Shown: positions 53,232 through 61,546 of the stretch, in pieces
Position numbering within the stretch: position 1 is the first letter of the stretch
Layout: every line of letters starts with the position of its first letter
Assembly: GCF_014643835.1 (NCBI RefSeq)
Contig: NZ_BMKD01000004.1
Location: 310,001-374,000 of the forward strand
Reading direction: 5' to 3'
Length of the DNA: 64,000 nucleotides
Source: Mucilaginibacter rubeus
Lineage (GTDB): Bacteria > Bacteroidota > Bacteroidia > Sphingobacteriales > Sphingobacteriaceae
The notes under the pieces: model-generated
Databases searched by the model: none
The model's input: the letters and a program-made list of their open reading frames with translations, nothing else
Told to the model about the DNA's origin: nothing
Program-made: the position numbers and the translations under genes

Positions 53232-53792
53232 TTACTTATTATAACGAGTCATGGTAAGTTCGGTTCCAATAGTTGCAAAACTCTTCACCATCTCTATCGA
53301 ACGATCGATCAATGCAGGCAGTTCGGGCTGTTCGTCTTTATCAAACGGGCTCAGCACAAAATCAACCTGGCGGCCTTTGGGGTAATTATCACCAATGCCA
53401 AAGCGCAAACGGGCGTAGTTATTGTTGCCAAGCACCTCTTCAATATTTTTAAGGCCGTTATGCCCGGCGGCACTGCCTTTGGGTTTTAAGCGTAAGGTAC
53501 CCAGCGGCAGGGCAAGGTCATCCACGATAACTAAAACATTCCCCACCGGAATTTTCAGGTCTTTCATCCAGTAGCTCAGGGCTTTTCCGCTCAGGTTCAT
53601 GTAGGTAGTAGGTTTAATGAGGCAAAGCGTACGGCTTTTGAACGATACCTCGGTATAATAAGCTAAGCGTGAGTTTTGAAACCTCGCTCCCTCTTGCCTG
53701 GCCAGTTCATCCAACACCATAAAACCTATATTATGCCGTGTATCTGCATACTCCGGACCAATATTTCCTAAACCTACAATTAAATATTTCAT
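53232..53792 (-). CDS. pth: Peptidyl-tRNA hydrolase
   Basis: 186 aa. Frees tRNA from stalled peptidyl-tRNA. Conserved features: GLGNIGPEYADTRHNIGFMV with the catalytic His in RHNIG, PTTYMNLSGKAL with the Asn, VIVDDLALPLG with the Asp, and GSAAGHNGLKNI. Usual Pth length. It lies upstream of the TonB receptor genes on the same strand but separated by about 105 bp; rplY upstream ends in its own terminator, which is not the usual pth-rplY operon order read-through. Confidence 0.97.
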   Translation of the reverse strand: MKYLIVGLGNIGPEYADTRHNIGFMVLDELARQEGARFQNSRLAYYTEVSFKSRTLCLIKPTTYMNLSGKALSYWMKDLKIPVGNVLVIVDDLALPLGTLRLKPKGSAAGHNGLKNIEEVLGNNNYARLRFGIGDNYPKGRQVDFVLSPFDKDEQPELPALIDRSIEMVKSFATIGTELTMTRYNK

Positions 53793-54003
53793 GCCCCCTG
53801 GCCCCCTAAAGGGGGAATTATGAAGCTATCCAAACCAACAATACAATCGTCATTGCGAGGTACCAAGCAATCGCAAACTGTACAGGGCGGACCTCCTAAT
53901 CGGGGATTGCTTCGTACCTCGCAATGACGTGATGGTTATCTTTCAGAAATGCTCCGAGTAATTAATTAAATTTTTATGCGAAGATATTGTTTATTGCTCA
54001 AAC
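53793..54003. repeat. Gap between rplY and pth with TCATTGCGAG-family copy 3
   Basis: 53848-53929 is the element: CGTCATTGCGAGGTACCAAG at the left and GATTGCTTCGTACCTC, GCAATGACG at the right, with a centre ACAGGGCGGACCTCC shared with copy 1. 53793-53818 has GCCCCCTGGCCCCCTAAAGG, a partly palindromic C-rich/G-rich word, and CCCCCTTCAGGGGG recurs at 54056-54069. Confidence 0.75.
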
Positions 54004-54038
54004 AAAAACAGCGATAGAATTACTCTACCGCTGTTTTT
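54004..54038 (-). terminator. Terminator of rplY
   Basis: 10-bp stem AAAAACAGCG / CGCTGTTTTT enclosing TAGA...TCTA. Symmetric A and T tracts would allow use in both directions; rplY ends 40 nt upstream of it on the minus strand. Confidence 0.8.
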
Positions 54039-54077
54039 AATTTCACCTCTTGTTCCCCCTTCAGGGGGTTAAGGGGG

Positions 54078-54662
54078 TTATTTTTTACCTTGAGCTGCTT
54101 CCTGCTCTGCCTGACGTAATGCACGTGAGGTAGTTACAGAAACAATGGTATCTTCTTTAGCGTTGGTGATCACTAAGTTATCTAATTTAATATCAGATAC
54201 TTTTACTGATTTACCAACTTCAAGAGATTCGATGCTTACTTCAATAGCATCAAGATGATCTTTAGGAAGCGCTTTGATACGCAGTTTCCTTAATTTTTGA
54301 ACCAGCTTACCACCTACTTTAACACCTGGAGAAGTACCGGTTAATTTTACCGGGATCTCGATGGTGATAGGTTTTTTCTCATCTAACAATAAAAAGTCAA
54401 TGTGAGTGATTTTTTCAGTTAGTGGGTGGAACTGAATGTCCTGGATGATAGCTTGTGATTTAACACCGGCAATTTCAAGATCGATGAAATGAACAACCGG
54501 AGTATAAACAACGGCCCTCAAATCAGCTGCGGACACAGAAAAGTGGGTCTGGGTAGCACCACCATAAAGAACTGCAGGCACCTGGCCATTGTAACGCAGC
54601 TCTTTCGCGTCTCTTTTCCCTACGTTCTCTCTTAGAGAACCGCTAATAGCAATTGATTTCAT
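54078..54662 (-). CDS. rplY: 50S ribosomal protein L25, CTC form
   Basis: 194 aa, the long CTC form with an N-terminal L25 domain that binds 5S rRNA (IAISGSLRENVGKRDAKELR, VPAVLYGG, THFSVSAADL) and a C-terminal TL5/CTC domain (PVKLTGTSPGVKVGGKLVQK, LPKDHLDAIEVSIESLEVGK). The tail is Gln/Glu/Ala-rich. It follows prs on the same strand, as is common, with an inverted word repeat between them. Confidence 0.96.
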   Translation of the reverse strand: MKSIAISGSLRENVGKRDAKELRYNGQVPAVLYGGATQTHFSVSAADLRAVVYTPVVHFIDLEIAGVKSQAIIQDIQFHPLTEKITHIDFLLLDEKKPITIEIPVKLTGTSPGVKVGGKLVQKLRKLRIKALPKDHLDAIEVSIESLEVGKSVKVSDIKLDNLVITNAKEDTIVSVTTSRALRQAEQEAAQGKK

Positions 54663-54689
54663 TTTTATTTATTTGTTTATTTATTTGTA

Positions 54690-54780
54690 GTCCATGGTCG
54701 ATAGTCAATAGACCATAGATTTATTTTTATTCTAACTAATCAACCACAGCCATGGACTATCGACCACTGACTATGGACTT
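54690..54780. repeat. Inverted word repeat (CCATGGACTATGGAC type)
   Basis: Left arm GTCCATGGTCGATAGTC, then AATAGACCATAG; right arm CCATGGACTATCGACC, then ACTGACTATGGAC. It lies between prs and rplY. CCATGGACTAT and GACTATGGACTT also occur inside ispG. Confidence 0.7.
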
Positions 54781-54784
54781 AAAA

Positions 54785-55729
54785 CTAATCCACCTTAAAC
54801 AAGGTACTAATCGAACCATGTTCGTTTACGTTGCTTATCGCTTTTGCAAACAGTTCGGCGGTTGAAAGCACCCTTATTTTAGGGCTGCTTTGTTTAAGCG
54901 GGATTGTATCTGTAACTATCAGTTCGGTTAATGCCGAGTTTTCGATAGTTTCATAAGCTTTACCTGATAATACCGGATGTGTACAAACCGCGCGTACGCT
55001 GCGTGCACCACGCTCCATGATCAGTCCGGCTGCTTTTGCCAATGTACCCGCGGTATCGCAAATGTCATCAATCAGTACTATGTCCTGATCGGTAACATCC
55101 CCTATCAGCGTCATGGCTTCAATTTCGTTAGCACGTTTACGGCGTTTATCGCAAATTACCACTTCGGCATTAAAGAACTTGGCAAAGCTGCGGGCCCTGT
55201 ATGAACCGCCCATATCAGGCGATGCAATGGTAAGGTGACCTAAGCCAAGGCTTTTAATATAAGGTACAAAAATGATAGAAGCATCCAGGTGATCAACCGG
55301 AACATCAAAAAATCCCTGGATCTGCGCTGCGTGCAAATCCATGGTCATGATGCGGTTAATGCCGGCTGCAACTAACAGGTTGGCTACCAGTTTTGCACCA
55401 ATGGCAACACGTGGTTTATCTTTCCTGTCCTGGCGCGCCAAACCAAAATAAGGTATAACGGCGTTTACATAATGTGCTGAAGCGCGGCGGGCGGCATCGA
55501 TCATCATGAGTAACTCCATTAAATTATCGGTAGGCTGATGGGTAGACTGGATCAGGAAAACATCACATCCCCTTACAGATTCATTAAAATGCGGCTGGTA
55601 TTCGCCATCGCTAAAACGCGATATCACAACTTCGCCTAACTCACGACCATAAGCATCAGCTATAAGATGCGCAAGTTCCTGCGAACCTGATCCTGAAAAT
55701 AATTTAACCGGGTTAAATTGTAAGGGCAT
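54785..55729 (-). CDS. prs: Ribose-phosphate pyrophosphokinase
   Basis: 314 aa. It makes PRPP from ribose-5-phosphate and ATP, feeding purine, pyrimidine, NAD, His and Trp synthesis. Typical text: FSDGEYQPHFNESVRGCDVF, IPYFGLARQDRKDKPRVAIG, TMDLHAAQIQGFFDVPVDHL, SPDMGGSYRARSFAK, and the PRPP loop VLIDDICDTAGTLAKA. Standard class I length. Between the tRNA-Gln gene and rplY on the minus strand. Confidence 0.98.
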   Translation of the reverse strand: MPLQFNPVKLFSGSGSQELAHLIADAYGRELGEVVISRFSDGEYQPHFNESVRGCDVFLIQSTHQPTDNLMELLMMIDAARRASAHYVNAVIPYFGLARQDRKDKPRVAIGAKLVANLLVAAGINRIMTMDLHAAQIQGFFDVPVDHLDASIIFVPYIKSLGLGHLTIASPDMGGSYRARSFAKFFNAEVVICDKRRKRANEIEAMTLIGDVTDQDIVLIDDICDTAGTLAKAAGLIMERGARSVRAVCTHPVLSGKAYETIENSALTELIVTDTIPLKQSSPKIRVLSTAELFAKAISNVNEHGSISTLFKVD

Positions 55730-55734
55730 TTTGA

Positions 55735-55880
55735 TTTTGAATTTGGGATGTTCGATTTCGGATTTTACCTGTCCTTCACCGTTGATCTTTTACAAATACA
55801 ACCGTTATAAAACACAATTCGGATTTCAAGTTTTCCAATCAGAATAAATCCGAAATTGAAAATCCGAAATCCGAATTTTA
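55735..55880. repeat. Inverted word repeat (AAATCCGAAATCC type)
   Basis: Left arm TTGATTTTGAATTTGGGATG, then TTCGATTTCGGATTT; right arm AATCAGAATAAATCCGAAAT, then TGAAAATCCGAAATCCGAAT. It fills the gap between prs and tRNA-Gln. Confidence 0.65.
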
Positions 55881-55883
55881 TTG

Positions 55884-55954
55884 TTGCCCGACCAGGATTC
55901 GAACCTAGACAAACGGTACCAAAAACCGTCGTACTACCATTATACTATCAGGCA
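55884..55954 (-). tRNA. tRNA-Gln (anticodon TTG)
   Basis: 71 nt on the minus strand folding into a clover leaf: acceptor TGCCTGA / TCGGGCA with discriminator A; D stem GTAT/GTAC; anticodon stem ACGGT/ACCGT with loop TTTTGGT giving anticodon TTG; T stem CTAGG/CCTGG with loop TTCGAAT. CCA is not encoded. Confidence 0.95.
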
Positions 55955-56168
55955 ATCTCCTTTGGTTTGTTTTACTCCCCGAAAAGGAATGCAAATATAG
56001 CGCGAATATTTGAAAGTCAAAATAGAATTTTAAAAAAGTTCATTAGCACCTCAAATCCAGTAAAATAAAATTAAAACTGCACTCAAAAGGCCGTTTTTAA
56101 TGGTAACATCACAATAGTTTTACTATTTTCGGCTGCATTAATCCTGTTTTTTTACATAGTGTTCGATC

Positions 56169-59100
56169 ATGAATTATAAAAAACTCAACAATATATTTGG
56201 CTGGATAGCCTTTATTATTGCCACAGTAACTTACATTTTAACCCTTGAGCCATCATCAAGCTTTTGGGATTGCGGCGAATTTATTGCCTGTATTTACCGC
56301 TTACAGGTAGCCCACCAGCCCGGCGCGCCCCTGTTTACCATCATTGGCAAGGTATTTACCCTGTTATCTATGGGCGATAATACCAAAGTTGCTTATTGGG
56401 CCAATATGGCATCGGCCCTGGCCAGCGGCGCTACCATCATGTTCCTGTTTTGGACCATTACGGCCCTCGCCAAAAAGCTTTTGATTAAAACAGAAGAGCA
56501 ACTTAATTCAACCAACCTGATCCTCATCATTGGTTCGGGCCTTGTTGGTGCTTTAGCCTATGCATGGTCGGATACCTTTTGGTTTTCGGCCGTCGAATCA
56601 GAGGTTTATGCGCAATCATCCCTTTGTACCGCTGTAGTATTTTGGGCGATATTAAAATGGGATGCCCATGCCGATGAACCTCATGCCGACAGGTGGATAG
56701 TTTTTATCGCCTATGTAATGGGCCTTTCCATCGGTATTCACTTATTAAACTTACTGGTGATCCCGGCTATCGGTTTGGTGATCTATTTCCGCAGGGTAAA
56801 AAATGTTACTACAAAAGGAACGTTGCTTACCTTTTTGGCAAGCGTGGTGGCATTGGCCTTTGTACTTTGGGGAGTGATACAATACACCGTAAAAGGCGCG
56901 GCTTTTTCCGACCTGCTTTTTGTAAACACCCTGGGTATGGGTTTTGGCAGCGGGGCAGTAGTGTTTTTTGTACTGCTCATTATTACCATTGTTGCAGGCA
57001 TTTACTATACTATAAATCCTGTTAAACCTGCTATTATTTTAGCGGCCGTATGCTTTGTACTGATATTAGGCATAAGCGGTGGTATTATAGGTCTTATAGT
57101 AAGCGGAGTAGTTTTAGCCTTGTTAGAGTATGTAGTAAAGATCCGCGAAAAACGCTTCGCGCTTAACAGCTTTTTGATCTGCCTGCTTTTTATCCTGTTT
57201 GGCTACAGCTCATTTGTAATGATTGTGGTACGTGCAAAAGCTAATCCTAACCTCAACAACAGCGACCCTGAAAATGCCTTCGCCCTAAACAGCTACCTTA
57301 ACCGCGACCAATACGGCGATACCCCGTTATTATACGGGCAGTTTTTTGATTCGGAAGCTACGGCTCAAACCGAAGGCGCTAATATTTACCGCCGCGGGGC
57401 AACCAAATACGAGGTTGCCGGTAAAAAATTGAATACCGTTTATGACCGTAATACCATATTCCCGCGCATGTTTAGCGATAAGCCTGGTCACCCGGAGTTT
57501 TACCGTGAGTGGACGGGTCTCGGTGAAAGCGAACACCCAACCTTTGGCTCAAACATCAGTTTTTTTGCCAAATGGCAGATCAACCAAATGTATACCCGCT
57601 ATTTCCTGTGGAACTTTGCAGGCCGCGCCAATGACCTCGATGGTCAAAGCTTAAATTCAGGCGCCGATGGCGAATGGATAAGCGGATGGAATTTCAGTAA
57701 ACCCCTGCCCTATTCGGTTACCCAAAGCAAAAGCTATAACCGCCTGTTCTTTTTACCGCTTATCATTGGCTTGTTTGGTGCTGTATTTCATTTTGCGCGC
57801 AACCAGCGCGAAGCCGGGGTTGTTGCTATCCTGTTTGTTTGTACCGGTTTAGCCATTGTGCTTTACCTAAACCAGGATCCGCTGCAGCCCCGCGAACGTG
57901 ACTATGCTTATGCAGGCTCCTTTTATGCCTTTGCCATATGGATAGGTTTGGGCGTGATAGGCATTGCCGATGTGTTAAGCAAAAAGCTGAATGCAAAGGT
58001 TAGCGCCATTATCTCTACAGTGGTTTGTTTACTGGCCGCTCCTTTATTAATGGCCAACCAGGAATGGGACGATCATGACCGCTCAACCAAGCTTACCCCG
58101 CATGATATGGCTTATAACTATCTTAATTCATGCGCGCCAAATGCCATTTTATTTACTTATGGCGATAATGATACTTACCCGCTCTGGTACATCCAGGAAG
58201 TTGAAAACGTACGCCCCGATGTGCGTATCGTAAACCTGAGCCTGCTGGGTACCGACTGGTACATCCGCGGTATGAAAAACAAGATGAACGAATCGGAACC
58301 ATTGCCGATCAGTATGCCGAATGATAAATTTAAACCGGGCGTACGTGATGTGATCTATTTTAGCGATCAGAAAATTGCGGGGGCTACCGAGCTGAAAGAT
58401 GTTTTCGATTTCATTACCTCTGATAAAAAAGAAGCCATGGTTGAGTATAACAACGGAGACGTTGCCAATTACCTGCCAACCAATAAATTCAAATTGACAG
58501 TTAACCCCGACGAGGTAATTAAAACCGGCACTGTACCAACTGCCGATAAAGATAAAATAGCCCCGGAAATGGACTGGACCTTTAACGGTCGTTACGTTAC
58601 CAAGGATGTACTGGCGATGATGGATATCCTGAGCCATAACAACTGGAAGCGACCGATTTATTTTTCGGTTACCGTACCTAACAGTAATATGATCGGTTTG
58701 GACAAATACATGTACAACGAGGGCTTCGCTTACCGTTTACTGCCGTTAAAACCGGATACTGCTGTCGGACCACTTGAAGCCAGCAACACCGGTAAGATGT
58801 ACGAAAACATGATGACCAAATACAAATGGGGGAACATGAAAAACGCCAGCTATCTTGATCACGAATCAATGACCATGTTTTACCCACTCATCACCAGGCT
58901 TTACTCAACCCTGGCCGATGACCTGGCCAAAGCAGGTAAACCGGATTCGGCCCGTAAAGTGCTTAAGAAGTATGATGAGGTAATGCCAACTACCATTAAC
59001 TCGTTAGAGATAGCGGTACGAAAGTATTACATGATAGAAAACGCTTACCGCTTAAACGATATTCAGTTAGGCAACAAACTGGCTAACCTGGTTGATGACT

Positions 59101-59306
59101 ATGTAAGCAATCAGCTTGATTACAGCTATGCCCTGATACAAAAAGGTGAAACCAACCTCGAAAACCGCGACCTGCAATATTCAATGCAGATTTTAGGAGG
59201 GCTGGTTGAGTTTAGCAAGCAATACAAGCAGCCGCAATTGTTTAATAAGTTCAGCGCACAGCTGAGTGGATTTGAAAAGAAATTTGGGGTGACAGGGAAA
59301 AAATAA
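56169..59306 (+). CDS. GT117 / DUF2723 (TMEM260-like) membrane glycosyltransferase family protein
   Basis: 1045 aa. About a dozen transmembrane helices in the first 600 residues, starting IFGWIAFIIATVTYILTLEP. The signature SSSFWDCGEFIACIYRLQVA, then HQPGAPLF and the Asp/Glu pair in SFWDCGE mark the GT-C-fold DUF2723 family (human TMEM260 is an O-mannosyltransferase). The middle has PLQPRERDYAYAGSFYAFAI, then a periplasmic C-terminal half with ILFTYGDNDTYPLWYIQEVE and TPR-like helices at the end. It probably transfers a sugar to proteins in the periplasm. Single gene with a strong terminator. Confidence 0.93.
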   Translation: MNYKKLNNIFGWIAFIIATVTYILTLEPSSSFWDCGEFIACIYRLQVAHQPGAPLFTIIGKVFTLLSMGDNTKVAYWANMASALASGATIMFLFWTITALAKKLLIKTEEQLNSTNLILIIGSGLVGALAYAWSDTFWFSAVESEVYAQSSLCTAVVFWAILKWDAHADEPHADRWIVFIAYVMGLSIGIHLLNLLVIPAIGLVIYFRRVKNVTTKGTLLTFLASVVALAFVLWGVIQYTVKGAAFSDLLFVNTLGMGFGSGAVVFFVLLIITIVAGIYYTINPVKPAIILAAVCFVLILGISGGIIGLIVSGVVLALLEYVVKIREKRFALNSFLICLLFILFGYSSFVMIVVRAKANPNLNNSDPENAFALNSYLNRDQYGDTPLLYGQFFDSEATAQTEGANIYRRGATKYEVAGKKLNTVYDRNTIFPRMFSDKPGHPEFYREWTGLGESEHPTFGSNISFFAKWQINQMYTRYFLWNFAGRANDLDGQSLNSGADGEWISGWNFSKPLPYSVTQSKSYNRLFFLPLIIGLFGAVFHFARNQREAGVVAILFVCTGLAIVLYLNQDPLQPRERDYAYAGSFYAFAIWIGLGVIGIADVLSKKLNAKVSAIISTVVCLLAAPLLMANQEWDDHDRSTKLTPHDMAYNYLNSCAPNAILFTYGDNDTYPLWYIQEVENVRPDVRIVNLSLLGTDWYIRGMKNKMNESEPLPISMPNDKFKPGVRDVIYFSDQKIAGATELKDVFDFITSDKKEAMVEYNNGDVANYLPTNKFKLTVNPDEVIKTGTVPTADKDKIAPEMDWTFNGRYVTKDVLAMMDILSHNNWKRPIYFSVTVPNSNMIGLDKYMYNEGFAYRLLPLKPDTAVGPLEASNTGKMYENMMTKYKWGNMKNASYLDHESMTMFYPLITRLYSTLADDLAKAGKPDSARKVLKKYDEVMPTTINSLEIAVRKYYMIENAYRLNDIQLGNKLANLVDDYVSNQLDYSYALIQKGETNLENRDLQYSMQILGGLVEFSKQYKQPQLFNKFSAQLSGFEKKFGVTGKK

Positions 59307-59326
59307 GTCTCCTTTTCGATATTTGT

Positions 59327-59359
59327 AAAATGCCCACCGGTGAGGAGGGCATTTTTTTT
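59327..59359 (+). terminator. Terminator of the GT117 gene
   Basis: AAATGCCC / GGGCATTT stem around ACCGGTGAGGA, followed by a long T run. It is near-duplicated at 59562-59590. Confidence 0.88.
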
Positions 59360-59372
59360 ATCTACACGAGAG

Positions 59373-59433
59373 CTGGTCGAAGTTTAGCGACAGCGTAACT
59401 TCGTCCTAAAACAGCTCAAGCTTTCAGCTTGAG
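59373..59433. repeat. Two-hairpin REP, TGGTCGAAGTTTAGC family, copy 2
   Basis: CTGGTCGAAGTTTAGCGACA, then GCGTAACTTCGTCCT, then a second hairpin CTCAAGCT - TTC - AGCTTGAG. Same two-part layout as 20545-20604. Confidence 0.8.
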
Positions 59434-59506
59434 TGTGCCTGTCTAAATAGAATTCAAAGCGAGCATTTTAACCTGAGTCGCGGAAGCAGGATGCTTCCAC
59501 GATTTT

Positions 59507-59541
59507 AGGACGAAGTTACGCTGTCGCTAAACTTCGACCAG
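59507..59541. repeat. REP, TGGTCGAAGTTTAGC family, copy 3, inverted
   Basis: AGGACGAAGTTACGCTGTCG, then CTAAACTTCGACCAG, the exact reverse complement of copy 2's first hairpin. Copies 2 and 3 face each other over about 75 bp. Confidence 0.8.
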
Positions 59542-59561
59542 TGACAGACCCTTGATATTTA

Positions 59562-59590
59562 TAAATGCCCGCCGTTGAGCGGGCATTTTT
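59562..59590 (+). terminator. Second terminator-like hairpin, duplicate of that at 59327
   Basis: AAATGCCCGC - CGTTGA - GCGGGCATTT then a T run. With its upstream GATATTTATA it repeats the sequence around the first terminator. On the minus strand it may end the convergent lipoprotein gene. Confidence 0.75.
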
Positions 59591-59615
59591 TGGCAAATTA
59601 GGTATTATTATCTAC

Positions 59616-60752
59616 TTAACTTTCTTTGGATTTATTCTTGTTGCTATAATAATTTTTCACATTGTTCAAATAATCTAATAGCCACCGTCGTTGATTTTTA
59701 TCCATCAACAAAGTTTTCAATAATTGGTAATGCGAATTAATAAAAAGATAATCGTTATCAGCGAGGCAATACGATAGTATTTGGGCTTTATTAAGTTTAG
59801 TTTGTTGGTATCGCCCGCTTAAGGTTTTCGAATTATCCCAGTCATATCTGATACTGGTCGAATCATTTATGAATACTGGGCCATAGTTAAAATACACATC
59901 GTTATCATCATTGTAAAACTGTCGCCGGAAAACCACTTTCATTGTCAACGGATTAGTTTTTTGAATTTTTGCCTCGAATTTCGAAACATAGAAGCGCCAA
60001 AAAGCTTCGGCGTTACAAGTTTCGGGTAAATTTAATATCGGTATTAAATTATCCCCATCATACTTATAAAAGAAATAATTACGCCACCATATACCGGATC
60101 CTTCAGCAAATTCAAATCGACGGTAAACGATACTCCCACCATCTGCATCTTTAAAATGTTCTACATTATCAGTATATCTACTATATCCGCTTTGCTTTGC
60201 AATAATTTTTTTACCCTTAAAGAAATACAATTTAGAACCGGGGCAGTGCCCTGCATCACCTATTAATATTCCAAATTCGTCAAATCTATTTTTATTAGTA
60301 TCAAAGGAGAAGTACTCTAAATAAACGTTTCCTTTTTTAACAGAATCCAATAGACCTTTAGCTGTACAAGCAGAATCAATTTTTAGTTCTCCGAATATGT
60401 TTTTTGCGTCTTGAGCTTTTATCATTCCAACACGAATGCAACTTTTTAACAACGAAAAATCGGCAGCAGACAATTCTCTGTGCATCGGTTCGGTAAAGGT
60501 TTTAAAAACAGAATCTGCATAAAAAGCAGCCGTATCAGCAAGCGGCTGTACCGGCAACCTGCCAACACTATCTAAAAAAGCGATTAGTTGCGACTCGGTA
60601 TAATTGACCTCTTTATATTCTTTCAGCTTTACTTTCTGCATTTTTTTTACAGTTTTTTTATCAGGTTTCTTAGTCGCATGATTGCAGGCAAACACGACTA
60701 AAACAAGCATAAAACAGATTAAATTACTGATGGGTCTGAAAGGATTAGGCAT
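59616..60752 (-). CDS. Lipoprotein, unknown function
   Basis: 378 aa. Lipoprotein signal PNPFRPISNLICFMLVLVVF ending in the lipobox cysteine of VFACNHA, followed by a Lys-rich stretch (KKPDKKTVKKMQKVKLKEYK). The mature part shows no family I recognise; it contains YSRYTDNVEHFKDADGG and YRFYVSKFEAKI-like strands and a helical end with NNVKNYYSNKNK. Monocistronic, divergent from the OmpR regulator gene with about 110 bp between starts. Confidence 0.83.
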   Translation of the reverse strand: MPNPFRPISNLICFMLVLVVFACNHATKKPDKKTVKKMQKVKLKEYKEVNYTESQLIAFLDSVGRLPVQPLADTAAFYADSVFKTFTEPMHRELSAADFSLLKSCIRVGMIKAQDAKNIFGELKIDSACTAKGLLDSVKKGNVYLEYFSFDTNKNRFDEFGILIGDAGHCPGSKLYFFKGKKIIAKQSGYSRYTDNVEHFKDADGGSIVYRRFEFAEGSGIWWRNYFFYKYDGDNLIPILNLPETCNAEAFWRFYVSKFEAKIQKTNPLTMKVVFRRQFYNDDNDVYFNYGPVFINDSTSIRYDWDNSKTLSGRYQQTKLNKAQILSYCLADNDYLFINSHYQLLKTLLMDKNQRRWLLDYLNNVKNYYSNKNKSKES

Positions 60753-60849
60753 AACCGGGCTTACAATTTAATATCGCTTAATTTAATGATATTCCTGTGG
60801 AGTTTAACCAAAACATCATGGTTATTTATTGTTTATACTAAGCGTAATA

Positions 60850-60857
60850 TATATTTG
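60850..60857 (+). promoter_or_regulatory. Bacteroidota promoter abutting the OmpR gene
   Basis: TATATTTG matches TAnnTTTG, with TTG at 60829-60831 (18 nt spacer) as -33. It ends 5 nt before ATG 60863, again predicting a leaderless transcript. Confidence 0.55.
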
Positions 60858-60862
60858 CCACG

Positions 60863-61546
60863 ATGAAGATCCTGTTGATTGAAGATGAAGCTAAACTGGT
60901 ATCCATTATCCAGCGCGACCTTACTACCGAAGGTCACGAGATAAGTGTTGCCCTTGATGGTACAACCGGACTGGACATGGCCATGAAGATGGATTTTCAA
61001 CTCATTATACTGGATATCATGTTGCCCGGCATTAACGGCATTGAGGTTTGCCGCCGCTTGCGGCAGGCCAACCAAAACGCAGCCATATTAATGCTTACCG
61101 CACTCGGTACTACCGAAAACGTAGTTGTAGGCCTCGACAGCGGTGCCGATGATTACATGGTTAAACCCTTTAGCCTGGCCGAGCTTAACGCCCGCATCCG
61201 CACCCTGGCCCGCCGCAATACCAATCTTGTACAGCCGCCAAACGTGATACAAATTGCCGACCTCGTAATTAACGGCGACGAAAAATCAGTTAAACGCGGT
61301 GATAAAACCATTGACCTGACAGCTACGGAATATCGCCTGCTGGAGTTTCTGGCTAAAAATAAAAACCACATGCTCAGTCGCATTGAGATATTGGAGCACG
61401 TTTGGAACATTGATTTCAATATGAGCACCAACGTGGTTGATGTATACATTAACTACCTGCGCAAAAAGGTGGATAAAGATTTTGAGCCCAAGCTCATCCA
61501 CACAGTTATTGGCATGGGCTATATTTTAAAAAACAACGCGGCATGA
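60863..61546 (+). CDS. OmpR-family response regulator
   Basis: 227 aa. Receiver with ILLIEDEAKL, phosphoacceptor D51 in LIILDIMLPGINGIEV and DDYMVKPFSLAEL. C-terminal winged helix with IDLTATEYRLLEFLAKNKNH, MSTNVVDVYINYLRKKVD, then HTVIGMGYIL. In an operon with the kinase, ATGA overlap of 4 bp. CusR-like in general shape, but no metal genes nearby support that. Confidence 0.96.
   Translation: MKILLIEDEAKLVSIIQRDLTTEGHEISVALDGTTGLDMAMKMDFQLIILDIMLPGINGIEVCRRLRQANQNAAILMLTALGTTENVVVGLDSGADDYMVKPFSLAELNARIRTLARRNTNLVQPPNVIQIADLVINGDEKSVKRGDKTIDLTATEYRLLEFLAKNKNHMLSRIEILEHVWNIDFNMSTNVVDVYINYLRKKVDKDFEPKLIHTVIGMGYILKNNAA

Noticed and set aside
7160-60752. Integrated phage or genomic island
   Set aside because: No integrase, structural or lysis genes, and housekeeping genes run throughout.
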